DNA of 64,000 nucleotides from Pseudomonadales bacterium (GCA_022361455.1 JAKSAW010000552.1:1-64000); one strand, 5' to 3'; shown: positions 37,890 through 47,199, numbered from the stretch's first letter. The notes: generated from the sequence alone by a model not told the origin. Numbers and translations are program-made.

Positions 37890-39671
37890 TTATTTCTTGC
37901 GAGCAGCCTCTAGGCGCCCCATTTGCTGTTCATAGGCTTCAGCGAAATCCTCGCCAAACAAATCCTGAAACGCATCATCCATATTATCAGCCAAATCCTG
38001 ATAAAACTCGCCATAGGCTTCCCAGTACTTACCTTTCTTACTAGCAAGGAATCCCGCCTGATGCTGCTTATCAAAGCGAACCTGTAGCTCAGCTGGATCA
38101 AAACGTTTCAGTAAAGATCTAAATGCAGCACGCATGCCAGCAATCACTGCTACTTGGTGATCTGCCACATCCTGAAAACCTTCTCGAATAGCAACCGTGC
38201 CAGGTAAATAGGCGTTTGATTGACTGGTGAACATGTTACGCAGTGCCTCATCCGTGTTTGGAGAGAACTTCAGTGGGTTGTTCTCCATGGGCTGAATCAT
38301 GGTCACGTTCATGCGGAACTCATTTTTAATGGCGTTACGAGCACCCAGGACCTTCATCATACCGGTCACTGTTTCCCGAAGCGTATCCGCCAGTAATCGC
38401 TGAAAGTGCTGTCGGGTTTCCTCATTCATTTGTTCAGGATCAAGCCCCAAACTACGAATCAATTCATCACAAGACTCACCAGCAACCGCCATCGCAGGTG
38501 CAGCCGGGGCGGCTGGAGGGGTTTCATCAATGAGCGATTCAGGAACGGGAACACTTGGGGCCGGTGGTGGCTCTGGTGTCGGCGGCACATCCATGGGGGA
38601 TACTGCCTCAGGCTCATCCGCGGAAGACGCTAATTCCAATTCCAGATCATCCAAGCTTGGAGGTGGCGGTGGTGGCGATGTTGATTTGGGTTGGGATTCC
38701 GCGACAGGCTCTGGCAGCTCTTCCACTTCTGGCACCGCAGCAGGTTCAGGAACGGGGGTAGGCTCTGCACCAAAATCTAAGTCGTCTAAATCATCTGCCC
38801 CATCCAGGCCTAAAAATGCATCTAGCTCGTCGCTTTCCTGTTCGGCTTTGTCGAGCGGGGTATTAACAATGCCTTCACCGGGATCATCTAACAGCGCATC
38901 AAAATCATCAGGCAACTCGTTACGAACAGGAGCAGGGTCTGGCATAACTGCTGCTGGGCTTGGTGCGGTAGGTGGCGGTGACACTGGTTCTGGAGCCGGT
39001 GCTGGTTTCGACTCGCCACTTAACAAGTCATCGATATCCCAGTCATCTGGAATCATGCCGCCATCAGCCGCGGGGGCCGCAGCGGGAATGGCTTGCGCTT
39101 CGGGAATAGGATCAGGGGGTACAAAGGCTTGCTCTGGGACAGCGGCATTATCCGCCAAGCTGGCACCTTGCCATTGGTCTGAACCGCCAGATCCGCTCGC
39201 TTTATCCAATGCAGCAAGGGGATCCAATAATTCTTGTTCAGGCGTTAATAGGTCATTAGCGTCACCACCGCTCTGATCTCCAGTATCAGTATTTTCTGGA
39301 CCTAACCATTGATCAAAATCGTCGCTGCTCATGCTGGCTGCGTTATCAGCCTGCTCGAACTCCACATGAATTTCGTACTCACCCAAGTAGAGCTTATCGC
39401 CTTGCTGGAGCTTGACCTGGTTGCCTGTACCAAGGGCAGCGTTATTGGTGTTAACAAAAACACCGTTAGTGCTGGTATCCACTAAATAGAAATCGCCGCC
39501 GTCATAGCGAATGCTTGCATGGTGAGAAGACACAAAACGGGATGGGTCAGGAAGCGACCAACTATTGTCCGCGGCGCGTCCAAGCGTTCCACCGCTTTCA
39601 CTAAACAGCTTGCGGGTTTCCGAAACGCTTGAGCCCTCAGGCTGGCGGACGATAGTTAACACCAATGGCAT
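37890..39671 (-). CDS. tagH: T6SS FHA-domain protein TagH/Fha
   Basis: This 593-residue protein has an N-terminal FHA domain (about 1-110) with the phospho-Thr-binding residues in GTLGRAADN, SSHHASI and DTSTNGVFVN. A long acidic, Pro/Ala-rich linker (about 115-390) follows, then a C-terminal TagH domain (about 400-593) with ELIRSLGLDPEQMNEE and KNEFRMNVTMIQPMENNPLKF. It is the first gene of the minus-strand T6SS arm. In characterised systems Fha recognises phosphorylated partners to permit assembly. Confidence 0.94.
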   Translation of the reverse strand: MPLVLTIVRQPEGSSVSETRKLFSESGGTLGRAADNSWSLPDPSRFVSSHHASIRYDGGDFYLVDTSTNGVFVNTNNAALGTGNQVKLQQGDKLYLGEYEIHVEFEQADNAASMSSDDFDQWLGPENTDTGDQSGGDANDLLTPEQELLDPLAALDKASGSGGSDQWQGASLADNAAVPEQAFVPPDPIPEAQAIPAAAPAADGGMIPDDWDIDDLLSGESKPAPAPEPVSPPPTAPSPAAVMPDPAPVRNELPDDFDALLDDPGEGIVNTPLDKAEQESDELDAFLGLDGADDLDDLDFGAEPTPVPEPAAVPEVEELPEPVAESQPKSTSPPPPPPSLDDLELELASSADEPEAVSPMDVPPTPEPPPAPSVPVPESLIDETPPAAPAAPAMAVAGESCDELIRSLGLDPEQMNEETRQHFQRLLADTLRETVTGMMKVLGARNAIKNEFRMNVTMIQPMENNPLKFSPNTDEALRNMFTSQSNAYLPGTVAIREGFQDVADHQVAVIAGMRAAFRSLLKRFDPAELQVRFDKQHQAGFLASKKGKYWEAYGEFYQDLADNMDDAFQDLFGEDFAEAYEQQMGRLEAARKK

Positions 39672-39905
39672 AATTCTTACTCAATCTACGCTAAAAATTA
39701 ATTTGTCTTGTTACCTGATTATGCTTTTTACACTTTGCGGAGGCACTCGACCTGCCCCTCCGGTGATTGCTGCTTTTTAATTAAAGCACCCAATAACCGT
39801 TTAAAAACAATAATCTTACCTTTCAGTTGGCAGACAACCAACTTTTTATATTATGTTTGCCAATAATTACCAAGCATCTTGATTATTCTCGGATATGGAC
39901 AAGCC
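39672..39905. promoter_or_regulatory. Divergent region between tagH and the hydrolase lipoprotein
   Basis: This gap should contain the promoter for the tagH operon on the minus strand and that for the lipoprotein on the plus strand. A hairpin-capable element, TGCTTT-TTAATT-AAAGCA, lies at 39771-39788, and a CGGAGG/CCTCCG pair is near 39740-39760. Neither has the context of a convincing terminator. No promoter can be fixed by eye. Confidence 0.3.
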
Positions 39906-40820
39906 ATGACCACTCAAATCGCTTATAAAACCATCACTTTCAGTTGGTGCCGTGGCAACACCACCAACTTTCTATCAACCTTATTGATGATCTGTGCTTT
40001 GCCGCTTCTAACAGCTGGTTGTAAGTCCACAACCACCGAGCAAAACTACGCCGCTCAATATACAGCCAACTTACAATATTTCGCCGGCAACCCTTATCAG
40101 CATGCAATCTATGTCAATCCTGCAGCGTTTAAGATCCAAACCCAACAGCAACAAAAAGCTCGCTTTTTACATGTTTACATAGAGGGTGATGGTAAAGCCT
40201 TTTCTGGCGGCAAAGTTTCCGTTAACCCCACCCCCAACAACCCAATGCTCCTCAAGCTTATGCAGCAAGATGAGCAGCCTGCTATCTATTTGGGGCGCCC
40301 CTGCTACTTCAATCCCAAGGACAATCAATGCTCACCCAACGTATGGACTCGACAACGCTATAGCGCCAAAGTAGTACAAAGCATGTTGGCAGCACTCTCT
40401 CATTTTAGCAGCGACTACGAACACGTGGTGCTCATTGGCCATAGCGGCGGTGGCACTATTGCAACACTTATGGCGGCCAAAGAGCCTAAAGCCGCAATGC
40501 TGATTACCTTAGCGGGCAACCTCGATATCTTCTCTTGGGCGCTTGAACACCAATACCAACCTTTAAAAGAATCTCTAAATCCAATGGACCTAGATCCTCT
40601 GCCTGCACAACTACTCCAAATTCACTATGCTGGTGCTAACGACGAATTGATTAACCCAGAATGGATAGGGGACTTCGCCAGCAAGCAAAAGCGCGCTGAG
40701 TTTCACCAACTATTGGATATTGAACATGTCGATGGCTGGGAAGAGTTTTGGCCCCAGATATTGGAAAAACTCACACTCTACCAACAATATGTGAAGCCTT
40801 CGCCGAAAACCGCTAGTTAG
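39906..40820 (+). CDS. Alpha/beta-hydrolase lipoprotein
   Basis: I start this 304-residue protein at the ATG at 39906 (MTTQIAYK); an ATG at 39879 is also in frame. The hydrophobic segment ends in the lipobox LTAGC. A serine-hydrolase core is visible: HVYIEGDGKAF, the nucleophile elbow GHSGGG, then the likely acid and base regions AGANDELINPE and IEHVDGWEEFW. The substrate is unknown. It borders the T6SS arm, but a lipoprotein signal argues against T6SS export. Confidence 0.82.
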   Translation: MTTQIAYKTITFSWCRGNTTNFLSTLLMICALPLLTAGCKSTTTEQNYAAQYTANLQYFAGNPYQHAIYVNPAAFKIQTQQQQKARFLHVYIEGDGKAFSGGKVSVNPTPNNPMLLKLMQQDEQPAIYLGRPCYFNPKDNQCSPNVWTRQRYSAKVVQSMLAALSHFSSDYEHVVLIGHSGGGTIATLMAAKEPKAAMLITLAGNLDIFSWALEHQYQPLKESLNPMDLDPLPAQLLQIHYAGANDELINPEWIGDFASKQKRAEFHQLLDIEHVDGWEEFWPQILEKLTLYQQYVKPSPKTAS

Positions 40821-41008
40821 CCACATTTAATGGGCATCATTCTATCGACTAGTTATATTTAGACGTGGGTCAATTCAACAATAAAAACGTGAAATTTTAA
40901 CAAATAAAATTTGGCCAGGGTTTGTATACTTGTTAACTAAACTATTTTAGGGCCAGGTTTACAATGGAACTCAAGGCTATCCATGAAAGCGTTAATGGGA
41001 GAGAGGAT

Positions 41009-43042
41009 ATGACATCCAATAGAAGCAAACTATTCAGCACTCTGATGGCGTTTACATTAACGCTACTAGCAGGCTGTGCCACAACACCAGCTCCCGAAAT
41101 CCCTGAAGAGGCTCGCAATGCCGATGACCTTCTTATCATTGACTGCTTACTACCTGGCCAAGTAAGGCGCCTTGGCACCTTATCCATGTATCAAACGGCT
41201 CGACGCCCGATCAAGACTACGGCCACTGACTGTGAAATCCGCGGCGGTGAGTATGTGGCCTTCGATCGCGCAGACTACGCGACCGCACTTAAAATTTGGT
41301 TACCCATCGCTGAGGCCGGAGATACTGAAGCTCAAACATACGTGGGCGAAATCTTTGAGAAAGGCCTTGGGATAAAGCCCGATTATGTTGCTGCTGCTAG
41401 CTGGTATCGCAAAGCGGCAGAGCAAGGATTCTCCAGAGCTCAAATCAACTTGGGTAACCTTTATGAGAAAGGCCTAGGAGTACCAAAGGACAAAGCAGTT
41501 GCGTTAAATTGGTACCGCCGCGCCTCTGGCGTACAAAGCGACGATCTACAATATGCATCGACTGTTGAAATCACTTCTGAGGCCCAAAAAGAGTTAGATT
41601 CCCTTCGCGAAGAAGTAGCATTTAAAAACCAACAATTGGAAGACCTGCAAACACAGCTAGCAGGCACGCAACAATCTCTCAAACAACGCAAAGGCGCCTT
41701 GCTAGCAGCTGAGAAAGCAAAACATGAAAAAGAGAAGGCGTTAATCGCGCAACAATCCAAAGCGATTCATGAACAAAGCAAAGCCTTAATTGACCAGCTG
41801 CAAATGGAGCTTGTCAAAGCAAATGCCGAAGTAGCTGATCATAAGAATCAAATGGCGCAGCTAAGCAAAACGGCCGATCAAATGAGCGCTAAGATTGCCA
41901 CTGCTGAAGCAGACGTAGGCAACAAACAACAGCTAGTCGCCATGAATGTGGATGCCCCCTCTATCGAAATCATTGACCCACCCATGTCATTGATGCGCGG
42001 ATTGCCCACTGTTCGCCTGCGTTCAGGCGTGACCGAAAAAGAAGTCGTAGGAAAAATTAAAGCGCCCTCAGGACTAAAAGCTTTTTATGTAAACGGCCAA
42101 AAAGAACCAGTGGATGACTACAGCTTGTTCTGGGTAACCATCCCCGTTAAATCAGTTCGCAACTCAGTTAAGCTAAAAGCTATTGATGATAAAGGCCGGG
42201 AAGTTGTATTCGACTTTTCTTTGGTCGCTGATAAGAAAGCTTTGGATGAAGCAGTTAAAGTCTCCAAGGCTGCCGCTCTAAATATTCAAAAAGACGTGGA
42301 GCTGGGAACCTATCACGCACTGATTATCGGCAACAATCGCTATGCCTATTACCCAGATTTGGAAACGCCGATTAACGATGCCAAAGAAACCGAAAAGATA
42401 CTGCGCGGAAAATACGGATTCAATACAACCACTTTAACCAATGCAACCCGCTACGATATTTTATCGGCTTTAAACGACCTAAGAGAGAAACTCACCGATA
42501 AAGATAACCTACTTATTTACTACGCAGGTCATGGCGAGCTCGATGATGTAAACAGTCGTGGCTATTGGCTGCCTGTAGATGCGGAACCCGGCAACAGCGC
42601 CAATTGGATTTCCAATGTTTCAGTATCAGATATTCTCAACGCCATGCCTGCTAAACATGTACTGGTGGTGGCTGACTCCTGTTATGCAGGTACACTTTCC
42701 ATGGCATCGGTACCACGTATCAATATCGATATGTCCCCTGAAGATCATGCCGAATGGGTGAAAATCATGTCCCGTGCAAGGGCCAGAACGGTATTAACTT
42801 CAGGCGGTATTGCGCCAGTATTAGACGGCGGTGGCAGCGGCCATTCAGTATTTGCCCGCGCCTTTATCGACACCCTAGACAAAGCCGACGGCATCGTTGA
42901 AGGCCACTCAATCTACCGAGAAGTATTAGGCAAAGTGCGAGTGAGAGCCCGCGAGCTTAATCATGATCAAGTGCCAGAATATGCTCCAGCTCGCTACGCT
43001 GGCCACGAGGCAGGGGAATTTTTCTTCCAGTCTTCTCTGTAA
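41009..43042 (+). CDS. Sel1-repeat and caspase-like (peptidase C14) lipoprotein
   Basis: I start this 677-residue protein at 41009, with GGGAGAGAGG upstream; a Met at 40964 is in frame. The signal peptide ends in lipobox LLAGC. Two Sel1-type repeats (about 90-175, AQTYVGEIFEKGLGIKPDY and AQINLGNLYEKGLGVPKD) are followed by a long coiled coil (about 185-310), a short Ig-like stretch, and a C-terminal caspase fold with the catalytic dyad His508 (YYAGHGE) and Cys558 (ADSCYAG). Both catalytic residues are intact, so an active envelope-anchored cysteine protease is predicted. It stands between the T6SS arm and the kinase. Confidence 0.9.
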   Translation: MTSNRSKLFSTLMAFTLTLLAGCATTPAPEIPEEARNADDLLIIDCLLPGQVRRLGTLSMYQTARRPIKTTATDCEIRGGEYVAFDRADYATALKIWLPIAEAGDTEAQTYVGEIFEKGLGIKPDYVAAASWYRKAAEQGFSRAQINLGNLYEKGLGVPKDKAVALNWYRRASGVQSDDLQYASTVEITSEAQKELDSLREEVAFKNQQLEDLQTQLAGTQQSLKQRKGALLAAEKAKHEKEKALIAQQSKAIHEQSKALIDQLQMELVKANAEVADHKNQMAQLSKTADQMSAKIATAEADVGNKQQLVAMNVDAPSIEIIDPPMSLMRGLPTVRLRSGVTEKEVVGKIKAPSGLKAFYVNGQKEPVDDYSLFWVTIPVKSVRNSVKLKAIDDKGREVVFDFSLVADKKALDEAVKVSKAAALNIQKDVELGTYHALIIGNNRYAYYPDLETPINDAKETEKILRGKYGFNTTTLTNATRYDILSALNDLREKLTDKDNLLIYYAGHGELDDVNSRGYWLPVDAEPGNSANWISNVSVSDILNAMPAKHVLVVADSCYAGTLSMASVPRINIDMSPEDHAEWVKIMSRARARTVLTSGGIAPVLDGGGSGHSVFARAFIDTLDKADGIVEGHSIYREVLGKVRVRARELNHDQVPEYAPARYAGHEAGEFFFQSSL

Positions 43043-43048
43043 ACCTTT

Positions 43049-43072
43049 AGGCCAGCGAGAATTCGCTGGCCT
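43049..43072 (+). terminator. Terminator hairpin after the caspase-like gene
   Basis: A perfect 10-base-pair stem AGGCCAGCGA / TCGCTGGCCT with a GAAT loop starts six bases after the stop codon and is followed by the pyrimidine-rich CTTCCCTCTAGCTATTT. It separates this transcript from the 488-residue gene that follows. Confidence 0.7.
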
Positions 43073-43172
43073 CTTCCCTCTAGCTATTTAAGCCCTAGCA
43101 TCGGGCTGCTACTATACGCCAACCAAAAAATTAATTATTCCTCAGGGAACCGAGTTGTAATGGGGTTGATCT

Positions 43173-44639
43173 ATGGAAAAGGTAACCGACCTTTTCAAGG
43201 CATTTAGGAACAAGCAAATTGAATATGACGAGCTTTTTGGCGAGCTCACCAAGATGTTATCGGAAGACCCTCATTTTTCGGTACAAGCCATTGCTTCCTT
43301 AGACAGCGCCCAACAGCAAACCCCTATTCCTGTCACGGATTTCATTAATCTAAGGGCGAAACTAGAAAGCACCGCGGAAACATTCCATCAACAGGAAACC
43401 TCCCACGGGCCTGCCGACGCAGAAAGCACCCTTATGTTTGATGCAGAAGACGCGACCGCTGCACCGAATGATCCCACGCTAATAGGCAACAATGGCGGCA
43501 TTGAATCAGTAGTTTCTCAAGTAGCTCCAGCAGCTACTGCACCTTCATCCTTCTCTGATGAACCTCCCGTGGCTCCTGCGTCACCCCCTGAAGAAGATTA
43601 CGCCGACGAAGCCACAGTGATTATGCCAATGCCACCACGACAAACCGCTGGGGCAGCCACGCAAAGCCAGGACCTACAATCTGCGCCAGCAGAAGCAAAG
43701 CCTGCTGCCGACAGTAACATGGAAGAAACCGTTATTGCGCCAGCAATCAGTGAAGATAGCAATGACGCGATGAGCGAAGACGCGCACGCAACTCTGATAG
43801 CAGCGCCTATGGCTGATGCAAGTGTGGACAATAGTGCACCGGCTGAAGAAACACCGATGCCCACTGAGACCACACCTGACTCGGTCGCTGAAAATGCTGA
43901 GGAAGCCCAGCCAAAAGCAATACCCAGCAAACCGCCCATAGCTCTAATTGCTGCAGGTGCTGCTGCAGCCGTTGTTATCCTAGTTGTTATTGTGATGTGG
44001 AGCGGCGGTTCTGATACGCCTGAAGAAATAGCGGAATCACCAACCATGGCAACTGAAAGTAGCGAACCATCGCCTTGGGGTGAAAAACTACCAGAGGAAG
44101 CTTTTGATGCAGAAAAATCTGTAGGCACAGTATCAACCAACGCAAATATAAGTGATGCCGAGGAAACACTTGAGCAAAACCAAGTGGCCAATACTGACTC
44201 TGATTTACAAGCAATGGATTCTCAACCAGTCGAACCAGAACAAATAACGACTTCGGCTGAAACCATTGAAGCAAATCAAACAGGCCTTTCCGAGACAGAG
44301 ACCAGCACCTCAACTACTACTGCAGAAGCTCCCGCAGTTAATGCTTCAGCAGAACCAGAAATCAAGGACGAAGCATATTACGTAAGCGCAATTCAGCAAG
44401 CCGTCGACAGTAACAATCTAGGGCCCGCTGAAAACGAAGGCAGTGCCACCTTCTATCTGGTGGAATTGATCAAACTGAATCAGGAAAGCCTCGAGATATC
44501 TAATGCTCGAACCTTAATTTCGAAGAAGCATATTCAGTTATCTAAAGAATCACGCAGCAACAATCGATGGGAAGAAGCCCAGCAACATTTGGATGATGCC
44601 CTTAAAGTAAGGCTACCCGATAGCTACTTGCCTGAATAA
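43173..44639 (+). CDS. Membrane protein with repeated phospho-Thr-like motifs, next to the kinase
   Basis: This 488-residue protein is not a recognised family. A helical N-terminal block (about 1-35, LFKAFRNKQIEYDELFGELTKML) is followed by an acidic, Ala/Pro-rich region with five similar sites: EST86LMFD, DPT102LIG, EAT148VIMP, EET186VIAP and HAT207LIA. A single membrane segment is at about 255-276. A second low-complexity acidic stretch leads into a C-terminal helical domain (about 395-488) that aligns by eye with the C-terminus of the convergent kinase. Likely a kinase substrate and FHA partner; this is inference. Confidence 0.78.
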   Translation: MEKVTDLFKAFRNKQIEYDELFGELTKMLSEDPHFSVQAIASLDSAQQQTPIPVTDFINLRAKLESTAETFHQQETSHGPADAESTLMFDAEDATAAPNDPTLIGNNGGIESVVSQVAPAATAPSSFSDEPPVAPASPPEEDYADEATVIMPMPPRQTAGAATQSQDLQSAPAEAKPAADSNMEETVIAPAISEDSNDAMSEDAHATLIAAPMADASVDNSAPAEETPMPTETTPDSVAENAEEAQPKAIPSKPPIALIAAGAAAAVVILVVIVMWSGGSDTPEEIAESPTMATESSEPSPWGEKLPEEAFDAEKSVGTVSTNANISDAEETLEQNQVANTDSDLQAMDSQPVEPEQITTSAETIEANQTGLSETETSTSTTTAEAPAVNASAEPEIKDEAYYVSAIQQAVDSNNLGPAENEGSATFYLVELIKLNQESLEISNARTLISKKHIQLSKESRSNNRWEEAQQHLDDALKVRLPDSYLPE

Positions 44640-44666
44640 AGCTTGAAGGTACTAGATTCGCCTCGA

Positions 44667-46043
44667 TTAAGGCTGCATTAACTGCTGCAAAGAAGTTACT
44701 TCTGATTCGTTAGGAAACAACTGTACCGCCAACGCTAAGTGCTGCTTTGCTTCTTCTTGCTCACCCTGCATCCAAAGTATTTTCGCTCGTTTAAAGAAGC
44801 GCTCTTTAACTTCTTCAACACCGGAAAGGGCTTTTTGATTCACCGGATCGGTATCAAGCACCATGCGATAGGCATCTAAGGCATTGCTGCCTTGAGGTGC
44901 CACTAAGCGACCTACTAAAAAGTGAGCCCGAGCCACATCCAATAAGCGATCCACTTTTTCCTGTTGCTTTGGCGTTAAGTTCGAGGCTGGAGGCTGCACC
45001 ACGGCCACAGTATTTGTGCTGTTTTCAACAGCAATATCTGGTTTGGTTTCAAATGCTGTAGTGCTATTCACGGCATTAGAAGTTGACGCAGAATCCATCG
45101 CGGTGTCTTGAGTATCATCACTACTCATTAAGGCAACCCCAACACCGGTGACAACAACGATGGCCGCAGCAGCAACACCGCCACCAATATACCAAGGTGC
45201 CCTAGGCCCATAGACATGCTTACCACTACTACATTTATTAAGATCTTCTTGAAACTCTTTGGCGGTTTGATAACGCTGGTTAGCATTCTTCGCCAAGGCC
45301 TTTTTAATGACCTGATCGCAAGAAGAAGGTAACGCTTTATTAATAGCGGTAGGATTCTGTGGTTTTAGATTGATAACATTATTGATAATGGCCGTTGCTT
45401 GATCTGCCCTGAAAGGCTTGCGACCGGTTAACAACTCATAAAGCATGACACCGGTGGAAAATAAATCCGATCGCGCATCAACCCCTGCCCCAATACACTG
45501 CTCAGGAGACATATAAGAAGGAGTACCTAAAACACTACCCACTTGAGTTAGCTCTGAATTATCCATACGAGCAATACCAAAGTCGGCAATCTTTACCACG
45601 CCTTTGTTCGTAATAAAGATATTGGCTGGTTTTATGTCCCGGTGAACGATACCAAATTCATGTACGTATGCAAGCCCATCAAGTACGGAAGAAATTATGC
45701 GAATGGCTTCTTCCAAATCAATATCTTGGCCTTCTTTCACGATAGTCTTGAGGTCTTTACCCTCAACAAACTCCATGACGAAGTAAGGCGTTCCCTTATA
45801 TTGATCAAACTCGTAGATGCCAACGATATTGGCATGTGTAAGCTTACCAACCGCTTGCGCTTCTGTTTGAAAGCGCCGCAGCATTTCTTGCCCCATTTCA
45901 CTATCAAGCAGATTCTTATGAATGGTTTTAATAGCAACAGGCCGGGCGATATTAGGATCAAATCCCTTGTAAACAACGCCCATCGCGCCCTTACCTAAAA
46001 CGCCTTCAATATTGTATTTACCGATAGTATCAGGATGGGACAT
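44667..46043 (-). CDS. PpkA-like membrane Ser/Thr protein kinase
   Basis: This 458-residue Hanks-type kinase has all catalytic elements: the Gly-rich loop GKGAMGVVYKG (17-27), Lys39 in AIK, HRDIKPAN with Asp136, DFGIAR (154-159) and GTPSYMSPEQ. A membrane segment at about 284-306 follows, then a Ser/Thr/Asn-rich linker and a TPR-like C-terminal domain. With pppA and tagH in the same locus, it is the probable T6SS kinase. It lacks the von Willebrand domain of Pseudomonas PpkA. It converges on the 488-residue gene with a 27-base gap. Confidence 0.92.
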   Translation of the reverse strand: MSHPDTIGKYNIEGVLGKGAMGVVYKGFDPNIARPVAIKTIHKNLLDSEMGQEMLRRFQTEAQAVGKLTHANIVGIYEFDQYKGTPYFVMEFVEGKDLKTIVKEGQDIDLEEAIRIISSVLDGLAYVHEFGIVHRDIKPANIFITNKGVVKIADFGIARMDNSELTQVGSVLGTPSYMSPEQCIGAGVDARSDLFSTGVMLYELLTGRKPFRADQATAIINNVINLKPQNPTAINKALPSSCDQVIKKALAKNANQRYQTAKEFQEDLNKCSSGKHVYGPRAPWYIGGGVAAAAIVVVTGVGVALMSSDDTQDTAMDSASTSNAVNSTTAFETKPDIAVENSTNTVAVVQPPASNLTPKQQEKVDRLLDVARAHFLVGRLVAPQGSNALDAYRMVLDTDPVNQKALSGVEEVKERFFKRAKILWMQGEQEEAKQHLALAVQLFPNESEVTSLQQLMQP

Positions 46044-46058
46044 AAGGTGTTCTGCTTA

Positions 46059-46337
46059 CTACTCTGCTACTTGATAGAGGTGATAAGCTTCCGGCAAATA
46101 TTGATCAATGCAGGTCGCCAAGTATTCATAGTTAGCGGGAATGCCATCACCAGTGCAGAACACCCTGAATTTGCAGGGTGACTTTTCAATGGTTAAATCT
46201 GCAGGAACCTCCATCCACACGAACAGAGAACGCTTAGGAATCATATATTCTGCTGCAAGAAAACGATGCTCTTTAGGCATCTCAATGATTTGCGTTTCTT
46301 GATTGATTTGGACTTCGAATTTATGGATGGTTCTCAT
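46059..46337 (-). CDS. DUF7352-like small protein
   Basis: This 92-residue protein has the compact strand pattern of DUF7352-type proteins: IHKFEVQINQETQIIEMPKEHRFLAAEY, then LFVWMEVPADL, and a closing VFCTGDGIPANYEYLATCI. It is just upstream of the kinase on the same strand (15-base gap) and is likely cotranscribed. Function is unknown. Confidence 0.7.
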   Translation of the reverse strand: MRTIHKFEVQINQETQIIEMPKEHRFLAAEYMIPKRSLFVWMEVPADLTIEKSPCKFRVFCTGDGIPANYEYLATCIDQYLPEAYHLYQVAE

Positions 46338-46515
46338 GACCGACTCTCTTAAATGCTAGGTAAGACAAAACACTAAACCGGGGCCTATCTTACCTAACTC
46401 TTAGCGAACTCTCACCTATCCCGGGAACCAATAACAAGAAATCTGTGGAAGGAAAGGTCAAAGAAATGCTCTAGGTCAAATCGCAACCAATGACCAGGGT
46501 GTCATTAACTGGCTT

Positions 46516-46665
46516 CTAGCTCAACCATTGATAAAGGGAAAATAGTGCTATCCAGGATACTGCCCCCATGAGCATGCAGGGCCATAGCCTAGTGACGATA
46601 GGCGTTTGCCGAATCTCGGTAAAATCAGCATCGCTTAACTCTGTAGGGTGTGGTCTTGATACCAT
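46516..46665 (-). CDS. Small single-pass membrane protein (49 residues), tentative
   Basis: This open frame lies in the 469-base gap between 46338 and 46806. It has a polar N-terminus (MVSRPHPTELSDADFTEIRQ) and one membrane segment (MLMGAVSWIALFSLYQWL). The amphipathic layout suggests a real peptide, but there is no visible ribosome-binding site. Nothing else was seen in this gap. Confidence 0.35.
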   Translation of the reverse strand: MVSRPHPTELSDADFTEIRQTPIVTRLWPCMLMGAVSWIALFSLYQWLS

Positions 46666-46806
46666 AATAGGCGTCCAAGTAACGTTGTTATTATTTTATT
46701 TATTATAGCTAGGTGCTTTACCCACTAATGTAGCCGATTTTCATTTTCAGGCCAGCAATTTGTTGATTTTTTTAGCGATATTTTGAACAAATGACACAAG
46801 AGTGGT

Positions 46807-47133
46807 TTAGGAGGTAAACAACCAGCCAGCAAGCAACGCTAAAATTAATCCAAAGGCTAAACATTGCTTCCAGTACTGCTGAGCAAAATCAACTACGGGA
46901 TTTCGTAGTGGTGGATTCTCCACCTGGTGGCGCAAATCAGAAACCTGCTGAGTGATACTCTTAGCTTTTAAAAGTTTTACGCGTATTTGCTTAAGAGTGA
47001 CAAGATCTTTTTCGAGCACACTGCGCTGCTCTTCTTCTTGGCAGGCTTCAATATTGGTTTTAAAACGTTCAATTTCGAGATCAAGCTTGGCTAACTTGTC
47101 GTCAACCTGATCATGGAGCTGTTCTAGTTGCAT
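46807..47133 (-). CDS. Coiled-coil, tail-anchored small membrane protein
   Basis: This 108-residue protein starts at the ATG at 47133. Residues 3-70 form a charged coiled coil (LHDQVDDKLAKLDLEIERF and following), then a short Pro-containing hinge (ENPPLRNP) and one C-terminal membrane segment (about 88-107, CLAFGLILALLAGWLF). No domain is recognised. It is 66 bases upstream of the epimerase stop region on the same strand. Confidence 0.65.
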   Translation of the reverse strand: MQLEQLHDQVDDKLAKLDLEIERFKTNIEACQEEEQRSVLEKDLVTLKQIRVKLLKAKSITQQVSDLRHQVENPPLRNPVVDFAQQYWKQCLAFGLILALLAGWLFTS

Positions 47134-47199
47134 CAAATCTTATTCAGCCTCATTGAGGCAGCCCCTGGGCCGCCCCATTGTTTAGGGAAATTTAATGCA

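Noticed and set aside
38530-39276. 248-codon Gly/Ser-rich plus-strand frame opposite tagH
   Set aside because: It is the antisense reading of the low-complexity Pro/Ala/Asp linker of TagH; no ribosome-binding site and no protein-like pattern beyond the composition bias.
39906-40820. T6SS lipase effector (Tle) interpretation of the alpha/beta hydrolase
   Set aside because: It has a lipoprotein signal with an LTAGC lipobox, is on its own promoter, and has no adjacent immunity or vgrG gene.
43598-44191. 197-codon minus-strand frame opposite the 488-residue gene
   Set aside because: It is an antisense shadow of an Ala/Glu-rich region; Ser/Ala-rich and featureless.
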